A stretch of 10,761 nt of DNA from Bacteroidota bacterium (lineage in GTDB: Bacteria; Bacteroidota; Bacteroidia; Chitinophagales; Chitinophagaceae), in contig JAEZAY010000133.1 of the NCBI GenBank assembly GCA_023427575.1, forward strand, positions 1 to 10,761, in the 5' to 3' direction. The stretch's first letter is position 1; every line of letters starts with the position of its first letter. Below the pieces are notes generated by a model, which worked only from the letters and a program-made list of their open reading frames with translations, made no database searches and was not told where the DNA came from. The position numbers and the translations under genes are program-made. Of the stretch, positions 1-6,606 are shown one piece after another.

Positions 1-1090
1 GACCAGATCTGAAAGCAGCGTCCACAACTTCAACGGAGGACCCAGTATTTTACCCCGTGAAGTCTTCGAAGAAGCGTCAAGGGCGGTTCTTAACTACAAT
101 GATACCGGCTTATCAATACTGGAATTGGGACATCGCACGGAAACCTTTCAATCGGTGATGGATGAAGCGCTGGCAACTGCCAAATCATTGATGCAACTCG
201 ATGATCAGCATAAAGTCATGTTCCTTCATGGGGGTGCCTCCACCCAGTTTTTCCAGGTTCCCATGAACCTGCTTCAGGAAAATGAAGTGGCTGCTTATAC
301 CGATACCGGGATCTGGGCAGCGAAGGCCATTAAGGAAGCCAGGCTATATGGACATGTGGATGTGGTTTGCAGTTCCAAAGATCAAAACTACAGCTACCTG
401 CCCAAAAATTTCACCGTATCCAAAACCGCGAGATATTTACATATCACTACAAATAATACGGTTTATGGTACGCAATGGCAGGACCTGAAACCTCTTTACC
501 ATTACGGGGTTCCACTGGTGGCCGATATGAGCAGCGATATCATGAGCCGTGCTATCGATTTTAACCAATTCGATCTGATTTATGCGGGTGCCCAGAAAAA
601 TGTAGGAGCTGCCGGAGTAAATCTGGTGATTGTGAACGAAGAGGTCCTTGGTAAAAAAGGAAACATACCAACCATGATGGACTATCGGAATCATATCGCA
701 AACGGCTCAATGCTGAACACGCCTCCGGTATTTGCTGTTTATGTGTGTATGCTTACCCTCCGCTGGCTAAAAAATAAGGGTGGAATTTCCGCCATAGAAA
801 AAATCAACGAGCAGAAATCAGCCCTTTTATACGATACCATCGACAGGCTGCCGGTTTTTAAAGGCACCGTGCGAAAAGAAGACCGGAGCAGGATGAATGT
901 ATGTTTTGTAATGGAAGATGAAGGCCTGGAGAAAAAATTCCTGGCACTGTGTAAGGAGAACGGAATCATTGGGGTAAAAGGTCACCGCTCCGTTGGCGGT
1001 TTCCGGGTATCTCTGTACAATGCAATGCCTTTGGAAAGCGTGCAGCTACTTACCGAAATCATGAACGATTTCGCAAATAAAAATTCATAA
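1..1090 (+). CDS. serC: Phosphoserine aminotransferase SerC, 5' end cut by the window edge
   Basis: SerC is the cytoplasmic PLP-dependent enzyme that converts 3-phosphohydroxypyruvate and glutamate to O-phosphoserine and 2-oxoglutarate in serine synthesis (and a related step in PLP synthesis in some bacteria). The frame is open from base 2. The N-terminal HNFNGGPSILP motif (family form FNAGPAxLP) begins about nine residues in. The motif GAQKNVGAAG contains the PLP-binding lysine at bases 596-598, visible residue 199, matching its place near residue 198 in the E. coli enzyme. A TTG at 125 is not the start, because the conserved N-terminus lies upstream of it. With 362 visible residues against a usual length of about 360, at most a few codons are missing. 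Base 1 is G, so the start may be an ATG whose first two bases lie just outside the window (inference). The C-terminal GHRSVGGFRVSLYNAMP segment is intact. A DUF1015 gene follows after 15 bases, probably in the same operon. Confidence 0.95.
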   Translation, partial: TRSESSVHNFNGGPSILPREVFEEASRAVLNYNDTGLSILELGHRTETFQSVMDEALATAKSLMQLDDQHKVMFLHGGASTQFFQVPMNLLQENEVAAYTDTGIWAAKAIKEARLYGHVDVVCSSKDQNYSYLPKNFTVSKTARYLHITTNNTVYGTQWQDLKPLYHYGVPLVADMSSDIMSRAIDFNQFDLIYAGAQKNVGAAGVNLVIVNEEVLGKKGNIPTMMDYRNHIANGSMLNTPPVFAVYVCMLTLRWLKNKGGISAIEKINEQKSALLYDTIDRLPVFKGTVRKEDRSRMNVCFVMEDEGLEKKFLALCKENGIIGVKGHRSVGGFRVSLYNAMPLESVQLLTEIMNDFANKNS

Positions 1091-1105
1091 AACAAGTATA
1101 AAGGA

Positions 1106-2347
1106 ATGGCGAATATTTCAGCTTTCAGAGCTTTGCGTCCTCAACCCGAATTTGCCCGACAGGTAGCATCTCCGCCTTATGATGTTTTAAACAGCGCAGA
1201 AGCAAGAGTTTCTGCCCGCGGTAATCCCGCATCCTTTCTTCATATAACCAAATCGGAGATCGATCTTCCTGAAAACATTGATACTCATTCGCCGGAAGTG
1301 TATGAAAAAGCGGCCGAAAACCTGCGGGCCTTTATCCAACGGGGAATTCTTTTTCGTGAAAGCAAGGCCTGCTATTATATATATCGGCTGATCATGAACG
1401 GTAGAAGCCAGACCGGTCTTGTTTGCGGAAGTTCGGTAGATGATTACGAAAGCGATATCATTAAAAAACACGAGTTCACCCGACCCGAAAAAGAACTCGA
1501 CAGAATAAATCATATTAAGTCTACCGGCGCACAAAGCGGCAATGTATTTCTTGCCTATCGGAATGTGGATGAGCTGGACACCCTTTTTGCAGGCTGGCAG
1601 TCTAAACACGATCCGGTATACGATTTCAGCGCCGAAGACGGAATCCGGCATAGCATCTGGATCATAAACGAAGATTCCGTGATCGAACAAATCACCGGAT
1701 TATTCCGGGAAAAAGTGCCGCATACATATATTGCCGACGGGCACCATCGTGCTGCCTCCGCCGCTAAGGTCAGGAAAGAGCTGGGGTCGGATCGCAGTCC
1801 GGAATCCGATTATTTTCTTACGACGCTGTTCCCGGCCGACCAGTTGCGGATCCTGGATTACAACCGGGTGATTAAAGATTTGAACGGGATGGATACCGGG
1901 AGCCTGATGGCCGGACTTGAGTCAGATTTTATCATTGAACCCTCCGACACGCCGGTAGCACCCGCAAGCCTTCATCATTTCGGCATGTACCTGCAGGGGA
2001 AATGGTATAAGCTTGAGGCAAAAGAAGGAAGCTACACAAACGATCCTATTGGTGTGCTTGATGTAAGCATTTTATCGGAAAAAGTACTTGATAAACTATT
2101 TGGAATTAAGGACCAGCGTACCGATAAAAGAATTGATTTTGTAGGCGGGATCCGCGGCCTTGAAGAACTGGAAAAAAGAGTGAACAGCGGCGAAATGGCC
2201 GTGGCTTTCAGTTTGTATCCGGTAAGCATTCAGCAGTTGTTTGATATTGCCGATAGTGGAAATGTTATGCCGCCCAAAAGCACCTGGTTCGAGCCAAAGC
2301 TTCGCGATGGTTTACTAACGCATATCATTAGCGGAGATCAGGCCTGA
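1106..2347 (+). CDS. DUF1015 family protein
   Basis: A 413-residue soluble protein with no signal peptide or membrane segment. It is recognised as DUF1015 from the N-terminal SPPYDVLNSAEAR motif (residues 22-34), the HEFTRPEKELDR motif (from residue 122) and the YIADGHHRAAS motif (DGHHR at 211-215). The length is normal for the family and the start fits the usual N-terminus (M-A-x-I-x-x-F-x-x-L-R-P). The AAGGA just before the ATG abuts it and is too close to act as a normal ribosome site. The function is not established. The gene is often found beside serC and serA in Bacteroidota (from memory), which suggests a role near serine metabolism. The DGHHR motif resembles one in ParB-like free serine kinases (SerK/SbnI type), so a phosphoserine-linked activity is possible, but this is inference from one short motif. 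No serA lies between it and serC. Confidence 0.9.
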   Translation: MANISAFRALRPQPEFARQVASPPYDVLNSAEARVSARGNPASFLHITKSEIDLPENIDTHSPEVYEKAAENLRAFIQRGILFRESKACYYIYRLIMNGRSQTGLVCGSSVDDYESDIIKKHEFTRPEKELDRINHIKSTGAQSGNVFLAYRNVDELDTLFAGWQSKHDPVYDFSAEDGIRHSIWIINEDSVIEQITGLFREKVPHTYIADGHHRAASAAKVRKELGSDRSPESDYFLTTLFPADQLRILDYNRVIKDLNGMDTGSLMAGLESDFIIEPSDTPVAPASLHHFGMYLQGKWYKLEAKEGSYTNDPIGVLDVSILSEKVLDKLFGIKDQRTDKRIDFVGGIRGLEELEKRVNSGEMAVAFSLYPVSIQQLFDIADSGNVMPPKSTWFEPKLRDGLLTHIISGDQA

Positions 2348-2400
2348 TAAACCGGATCTGAATTTAACAATCCGGAAAACCCGCAAGGGTCTATAATCAA

Positions 2401-2408
2401 TATATTTG
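2401..2408 (+). promoter_or_regulatory. Candidate Bacteroidota -7 promoter element (TATATTTG)
   Basis: TATATTTG matches the TAnnTTTG consensus of the Bacteroidota primary sigma factor exactly and lies in the 66-base gap before the TPR gene. It ends only five bases before the ATG at 2414, so a transcript from it would have almost no leader. I see no TTG at the usual -33 distance. It may be a chance match in AT-rich DNA. Confidence 0.25.
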
Positions 2409-2413
2409 ATGTT

Positions 2414-3430
2414 ATGAAAAAAGTGAGTTTATCGGTTCTGGTTTTATTAATCCCGGTTCTCAATGTTTTTGCGCAGTCCGACACAAATCTTCGCGAAACA
2501 GCGAAATCGTTTTTAATGCAGGGCGATTATAATAATGCTATCGTGGTATTAAACCGCGCACTGGAAACCGACAAAAATAACCTGGAGCTTTTGAAAGATC
2601 TTGCCTTCACCCATTATCTCCAGCGCGATTTTGCGAAAGCCATGCAGGTGGCGAAACCTTTTGCCGATCGGGAAGATGCCGATGTACAAAGTTTTCAGAT
2701 TCTTGGAATGATCTACAATGCCATTGAAGAAAAAAAAGACGCGGAAAAAATGTATAAAACCGCTTTTAAAAAATTCCCATCCAGTGGCGTTCTTCACAAT
2801 GAGTACGGCGAATTACTTTGGTCGAAAAAAGAGTTCAGGGAGGCTATCCGCTATTGGGAGAAAGGCATTGAACTGGAACCCGGATTTGCGGGCAATTATT
2901 ATAATGCCGCTAAATATTATTACTTCAGCGAAGAAAAAGTGTGGGGACTTGTTTATGGGGAAATTTTTATAAACCTGGAGAGCTATACAAAGCGTACACC
3001 TGAGATCAAAACTATTTTGCTCGATGGGTATAAAAAACTGTTCGCGGATTCAGATCTGACTAAAAATCAAAATACAAAAAATGAATTTGTAGCCGCCTTC
3101 CTGGGAACGATGAACAATCATTCAAAAGTGGTAAGCACCGGAATCACTCCGGAATCGCTGTCGGCATTGCGAACCCGTTTTATCCTCGACTGGCAGGAAA
3201 AAAACGCCCTTAAATTTCCTTTTAAACTGTTCGAATATCAGCAGCAGCTGTTGAAGGAAGGGATTTTTGAAGCCTATAACCAATGGATTTTTGGCTCAGC
3301 CAAAGACCTCGCAGCCTATCAGAACTGGACAAGTACCCATTCCGAGCAATACAGCAAGTTTAAATACTTTCAGGAAAACCGGGTTTTTAAAGTACCTCCC
3401 GCACAGTATTATCAGGTTAAGGGAAAATAA
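2414..3430 (+). CDS. Secreted TPR-repeat protein of unknown role
   Basis: A 338-residue protein with a clear Sec signal peptide: KK at residues 2-3, a hydrophobic core at 4-18, and a probable signal peptidase I site after VFA (residue 20), before QSDTN. There is no lipobox cysteine, so it is predicted to be periplasmic and soluble. Residues 26-190 contain about five TPR-like helical hairpins. Examples are the segments around QGDYNNAIVVLNRALE, EKKDAEKMYKTAFKKFP and KKEFREAIRYWEKGIELEP, with the alanine/glycine spacing typical of TPR units. The C-terminal 150 residues are helical-looking, rich in aromatic and charged residues, and I do not recognise a domain there. TPR proteins usually act as scaffolds; no partner can be named here. 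It lies 66 bases after DUF1015 and is followed by a probable terminator, so it may end a transcription unit beginning at or before serC, or be transcribed alone. Confidence 0.85.
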   Translation: MKKVSLSVLVLLIPVLNVFAQSDTNLRETAKSFLMQGDYNNAIVVLNRALETDKNNLELLKDLAFTHYLQRDFAKAMQVAKPFADREDADVQSFQILGMIYNAIEEKKDAEKMYKTAFKKFPSSGVLHNEYGELLWSKKEFREAIRYWEKGIELEPGFAGNYYNAAKYYYFSEEKVWGLVYGEIFINLESYTKRTPEIKTILLDGYKKLFADSDLTKNQNTKNEFVAAFLGTMNNHSKVVSTGITPESLSALRTRFILDWQEKNALKFPFKLFEYQQQLLKEGIFEAYNQWIFGSAKDLAAYQNWTSTHSEQYSKFKYFQENRVFKVPPAQYYQVKGK

Positions 3431-3454
3431 GCCATAATAGATCTCTTTCAGAAT

Positions 3455-3501
3455 AAGAGCTCGCCGGAACCAAATGGAGCAGGTGTCGAACTCTTTTTTT
3501 T
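3455..3501 (+). terminator. Probable intrinsic terminator after the TPR gene
   Basis: AAGAGCTCG (3455-3463) pairs with CGAACTCTT (3487-3495), eight of nine positions, across a 23-base loop. A run of eight T (3494-3501) overlaps and follows the 3' arm. It lies 25 bases past the stop of the TPR gene and ahead of the separate fadD-like gene, which fits a transcription boundary. The large loop and one C-A mismatch make the stem only moderate. The 5' arm could also pair with an upstream copy of CTCTT at 3443-3447. Confidence 0.6.
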
Positions 3502-3528
3502 ATTCTTTGAATTTTACATAATTTAAAG

Positions 3529-3552
3529 ACCTGAACACATTTACAAACAGGT
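3529..3552. repeat. Short inverted repeat ACCTG-N14-CAGGT upstream of the acyl-CoA ligase gene
   Basis: A perfect 5+5 base inverted repeat with a 14-base spacer, in the 161-base gap between the TPR gene and the acyl-CoA ligase gene. It lies between the terminator and the putative ligase promoter, where an operator could be expected. The arms are short enough to occur by chance, and no regulator is known from the window that would bind it. The rest of this gap holds the terminator, a weak promoter candidate and AT-rich sequence. Confidence 0.2.
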
Positions 3553-3555
3553 GTT

Positions 3556-3589
3556 TATTGCCGAACCCCTTATTGAAAATCTACGATTG
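3556..3589 (+). promoter_or_regulatory. Weak candidate promoter of the acyl-CoA ligase gene
   Basis: A TATTG (3556-3560) lies 21 bases before TACGATTG (3582-3589). This resembles the Bacteroidota -33 TTTG and -7 TAnnTTTG elements with one mismatch in each, at an accepted spacing. The -7-like element ends two bases before the ATG at 3592, so the transcript would be leaderless or nearly so, which lowers confidence. Confidence 0.2.
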
Positions 3590-3591
3590 TT

Positions 3592-5373
3592 ATGACCCAG
3601 CCCCAGCGACTATTTGACTGTTTACAGATTCATCTTGAACATGGTTCTATTCCCGATATGCTTGCAGCGAAAGAAGCGGGCCAGTGGCGGAGCTACAGCA
3701 CGGTTGAGGTAAAGGAAATGGTAGACCAGCTAAGCGCGGGCCTGTTGAATCTCGGCATATCCTGCAATGATATGTCGGTTGAAAACCGCGACAAAGTAGC
3801 TATCATATGTAAGAACCGGCCGGAATGGGTCATGATAGATCTTGCTGTCCAGCAGATCGGTGCTGTACTTACACCGGTTTATCCAACAATTAATGTTAGT
3901 GAACTGGAGTTTGTATTCAGGGATGCGGGTGTTAAGGTTGTTTTTGTGAATGATGAGGAAACGTATCATAAAGTGTTAAGCATTAAAGATAAGGTTCCAT
4001 CAATCCGGGAGATTTATTCCATTGAACATGTTGCCCAGGCTAAGCACTGGAAAGAAATCCTTGCCAAAGCAAACCCTGAAACAATTGCTTCCATTCCCGC
4101 CATATCCCAACGGATCGGATATAAAGATCTGGCTACCATTATTTATACTTCAGGAACAACCGGCACGCCAAAAGGAGTTATGCTCTCACACGAGAATATC
4201 CTGAGCAATGTGCTTGCATCCATGCCATGTTTTCCGCCGGGCGACAAGATGCGGGCCCTGAGCTTTCTACCGCTCAATCATATTTTTGAACGGATGGTAA
4301 CCTATATCTATCTGTTTAAAGGAACCTCGATTTATTATGCAGAAGGATTGGAAACGATCGGCGATAACCTGAAAGAAGTTAAGCCCCACTTATTTACCAC
4401 GGTGCCACGCTTACTCGAAAAGGTGTACGACCGGATCATGGCAAAGGGATCGGAGCTGACCGGCGTAAAACGAAAACTGTTTTACTGGGCGCACGATCTT
4501 GCTACAAAATTCGAGATCGGGAAAAATCAGGGATTCTGGTACAATACTCAACTGGCGCTTGCCAATAAACTGATCTTCAAAAAATGGCGGGAAGCCCTGG
4601 GTGGAAATGTGGTTGCCATTATCAGTGGCGGAGCTGCCTGCCAGGTTCGGCTGATCCGCATTTTTACCGCCGCTCAGATTGTAATTATGGAGGGTTATGG
4701 TCTAACAGAAACATCGCCGGTTATCAGCGTGAACCGATTTGAGGAATCCGGGCGGATGTTTGGCTCTGTTGGCCCCCTGCTCGAAGGCGTTGATGTCAAA
4801 ATAGCCGAGGATGGCGAGATCCTTTCCAAAGGTCCCCATATAATGATGGGCTATTACAAACGCCCCGATCTAACCGCCGAGGTAATGGATGGCCAATGGT
4901 TCAAAACCGGCGATATCGGGATGATGATAGACCAGAAATTTCTGATAATTACCGACCGGAAAAAGGAAATGTTTAAAACAAGTGGCGGCAAATATGTGGC
5001 CCCGCTGCCAGTGGAAAATAAATTAAAAGAATCCCCTTTCATAGAACAGGTTATGGTAGTGGGCGCCGAACGAAAATTTGTTGGCGCGCTGATCATCCCC
5101 GCGTTCCCGACCTTAAGAGAATGGGCCCGGGCAAATGGAATTGCCGATGCTTCGAATGAAGAGCTGATCCGGAACCCCCGGGTGATGGAATTGTTTAAAG
5201 AACTGGTAGAATCTTTTAATAAGTTTTTCAACCATGTTGAACAGGTAAAGAAGTTTGAACTTCTTCCCAACGAATGGAGCATTGATACAGGCGAGATGAC
5301 CCCCAAACTGAGCCTGAAACGGAAAGTGGTAATGGAAAAATACCGCGATGCGGTTGAAAGGATTTATAATTAA
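3592..5373 (+). CDS. Long-chain fatty acid-CoA ligase (AMP-forming)
   Basis: Activates fatty acids with ATP to an acyl-adenylate and then to acyl-CoA; probably acts in the cytoplasm at the membrane face. At 593 residues it has the length of the FadD15-like group of long-chain acyl-CoA synthetases. The motifs appear in order. The P-loop-like A3 motif YTSGTTGTPKG is at residues 185-195. SGGAACQVR is near 348-356, where most relatives have a GGAA followed by a Pro-Arg pair. The adenylate-binding GYGLTETSP is at 368-376, and WFKTGDIG at 436-443 carries the ribose-contacting Asp 441. The hinge motif ITDRKKEMFKTSGGKYVAP is at 453-471. The C-terminal GEMTPKLSLKRKVV (567-580) carries the likely catalytic lysine. 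The start fits the family (M-T-x-x-x-R-L-F-D). It stands alone, with 161 and 168 bases on either side, so it is probably its own transcription unit. The exact chain-length preference cannot be read from sequence. Confidence 0.93.
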   Translation: MTQPQRLFDCLQIHLEHGSIPDMLAAKEAGQWRSYSTVEVKEMVDQLSAGLLNLGISCNDMSVENRDKVAIICKNRPEWVMIDLAVQQIGAVLTPVYPTINVSELEFVFRDAGVKVVFVNDEETYHKVLSIKDKVPSIREIYSIEHVAQAKHWKEILAKANPETIASIPAISQRIGYKDLATIIYTSGTTGTPKGVMLSHENILSNVLASMPCFPPGDKMRALSFLPLNHIFERMVTYIYLFKGTSIYYAEGLETIGDNLKEVKPHLFTTVPRLLEKVYDRIMAKGSELTGVKRKLFYWAHDLATKFEIGKNQGFWYNTQLALANKLIFKKWREALGGNVVAIISGGAACQVRLIRIFTAAQIVIMEGYGLTETSPVISVNRFEESGRMFGSVGPLLEGVDVKIAEDGEILSKGPHIMMGYYKRPDLTAEVMDGQWFKTGDIGMMIDQKFLIITDRKKEMFKTSGGKYVAPLPVENKLKESPFIEQVMVVGAERKFVGALIIPAFPTLREWARANGIADASNEELIRNPRVMELFKELVESFNKFFNHVEQVKKFELLPNEWSIDTGEMTPKLSLKRKVVMEKYRDAVERIYN

Positions 5374-5447
5374 GGAGTTTCCAAATGCCTGGCTGTTAAT
5401 CGCTTTGCTCAGAAATTGGTGGTTCTGATCCCGGTGGAGAAAAAAGT

Positions 5448-5477
5448 ACAGTTCATCTCCGGATATCCTCAATTGAT
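5448..5477 (+). promoter_or_regulatory. Candidate LytTR-regulator operator: two direct 9-mers, 12-base spacer
   Basis: ACAGTTCAT (5448-5456) matches every position of the LytTR-family half-site consensus [TA][AC][CA]GTTN[AG][TG]. After a 12-base spacer, TCAATTGAT (5469-5477) matches it at all but one position (A for G). Known LytTR sites (AlgR/AgrA/LytR family) are direct pairs with 12-13 base spacers. The site lies 64 bases before the first gene of an operon that itself encodes a LytTR regulator, so autoregulation is the simple reading. A loose -7-like TATCTTGT sits at 5511-5518, with no clear -33 element, as might suit an activator-dependent promoter. The rest of the 168-base gap (5374-5541) shows no gene, and no terminator with a T-run for the ligase gene. 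Confidence 0.5.
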
Positions 5478-5541
5478 TCTCCCGGTACCGACAAAACTGC
5501 AGATTCTTTCTATCTTGTAAGGCATCCAACAGGCGGGTATT

Positions 5542-6606
5542 ATGGCGTTTAGCATTCCAAAATATACATCCAGGGAAGCCCTGATCATGGTGTCGATCCT
5601 GACTCCTGCCACTGTAGCTTTCAACTCGCTCTTGTTCGGGGAGAAGTATTATACTCAGGCCAGCATTTTTTTTCCGGCTACCCTCCTCACTTTTTTGCTG
5701 TTAGCACTTTCCTGGCAGCTCCATACCATCGTAGCCCTGATCTTAAAATCCAGGCTTCCGGAAGAACACCAAACCAACAAACGCATCACCCTGGCAATCC
5801 TCATGTTCCTGCTCATGACCAGCCTGAATATCACCCTGATATTTTATGGCTACGACTATATTCATTTTCTCGGTTATAATCTGAATGAAGAATTATATCT
5901 CTGGGCCCTTCTCATCGGCGGCGTAACCAATGTATTTGTCACTTTCGTTCAGGAAGGCGTAGCCAGTTTTGAGAAATGGAAAGCAACTTTAAAGGAAACA
6001 GAACAACTTAAAAAAGAATATCTGCACGGGCAGTTGCTTGGATTAAAAAGTCAGGTTAATCCACACTTTTTGTTTAACAGCCTTAATTCATTATCCAGCC
6101 TGATCAGTGAAGATCAGGAAAAAGCAGAACGTTTTTTGGATGAGATGAGCAGAGTGTACCGGTATCTGCTGCGTAACAACGATGATAAGCTGATTGATCT
6201 GAATGCTGAACTGCAGTTTATCCGGTCGTATGCCCATTTGCTGACCGCGAGGTACGGCGATGGGATTCAGATCCGGGTGAATGTGGAATCCAGATACCGC
6301 ACGATGATGATCGCGCCTTTAACGGTCCAGATCCTGTTGGAAAATGCGTTGAACCTGAACCGGATTAACAAAGAAACACCCCTGTACATCGAAATTTGCG
6401 TGAATGAAAAAGGCTGGCTGCAGATCCGGAACAATATTCAGAAAAAAATCCGGAAAGAACAGGCAACCGATGATTCAGGGCTGGAGAATATCTGTAACAA
6501 ATACAAACTGCTCTGCCATCAATCTGTTATTATTCATGAAAGCGCTTCGGAAAGAATAATTGAAATACCCCTGATAAACGAAACGGAATCGGTAGTTTAT
6601 GAATAG
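5542..6606 (+). CDS. LytS-type sensor histidine kinase with degenerate N-box (first of tandem pair)
   Basis: A 354-residue inner-membrane protein. Four hydrophobic helices (about 13-33, 41-68, 81-103, 117-139) are followed by a short coiled-coil (about 145-165) and a LytS/YehU-type His_kinase domain. The motif QVNPHFLFNSLNSLSSLI places the predicted phospho-histidine at residue 175. A HATPase-like domain follows from about 255. The N-box reads ENALNLN (267-273), whereas the next gene has ENAVKHN, so the Lys-His usual in this family is replaced by Asn-Leu. The glycine-rich loop is DSGLEN (311-316), lacking the first glycine of the family's GxGLxN. ATP binding may therefore be weakened. It resembles the next gene along its whole length, so the two are tandem paralogues, but with clearly different codons, so not a recent copy. 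Its last eight bases overlap the next start (ATGAATAG), implying coupled translation. There is no recognisable ligand-binding domain; the stimulus is probably sensed in or near the membrane. Confidence 0.9.
   Translation: MAFSIPKYTSREALIMVSILTPATVAFNSLLFGEKYYTQASIFFPATLLTFLLLALSWQLHTIVALILKSRLPEEHQTNKRITLAILMFLLMTSLNITLIFYGYDYIHFLGYNLNEELYLWALLIGGVTNVFVTFVQEGVASFEKWKATLKETEQLKKEYLHGQLLGLKSQVNPHFLFNSLNSLSSLISEDQEKAERFLDEMSRVYRYLLRNNDDKLIDLNAELQFIRSYAHLLTARYGDGIQIRVNVESRYRTMMIAPLTVQILLENALNLNRINKETPLYIEICVNEKGWLQIRNNIQKKIRKEQATDDSGLENICNKYKLLCHQSVIIHESASERIIEIPLINETESVVYE

Noticed and set aside
125..127. TTG as the start of serC
   Set aside because: The same frame is open to base 2 and encodes the conserved HNFNGGPSILP N-terminus, so the true start lies at or just beyond the left edge.
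2352..2375. CCGGAT-N12-ATCCGG inverted repeat just after the DUF1015 stop, as a terminator
   Set aside because: Only six pairs with a 12-base AT-rich loop and no T-run after it; more likely chance.
2392..2397. TATAAT resembling a sigma-70 -10 box before the TPR gene
   Set aside because: Bacteroidota promoters do not use this element, and there is no TTGACA-like box 17 bases upstream.
5436..5460. GGAGA/TCTCC hairpin after the acyl-CoA ligase gene, as a terminator
   Set aside because: Five pairs, 15-base loop and no T-run; it also overlaps the better-supported LytTR operator candidate.
5113..5529. 138-codon minus-strand open frame spanning the end of the ligase gene and the gap after it
   Set aside because: Most of it is antisense to the conserved ligase C-terminus, its product shows no recognisable domain, and the composition is that of a shadow frame.
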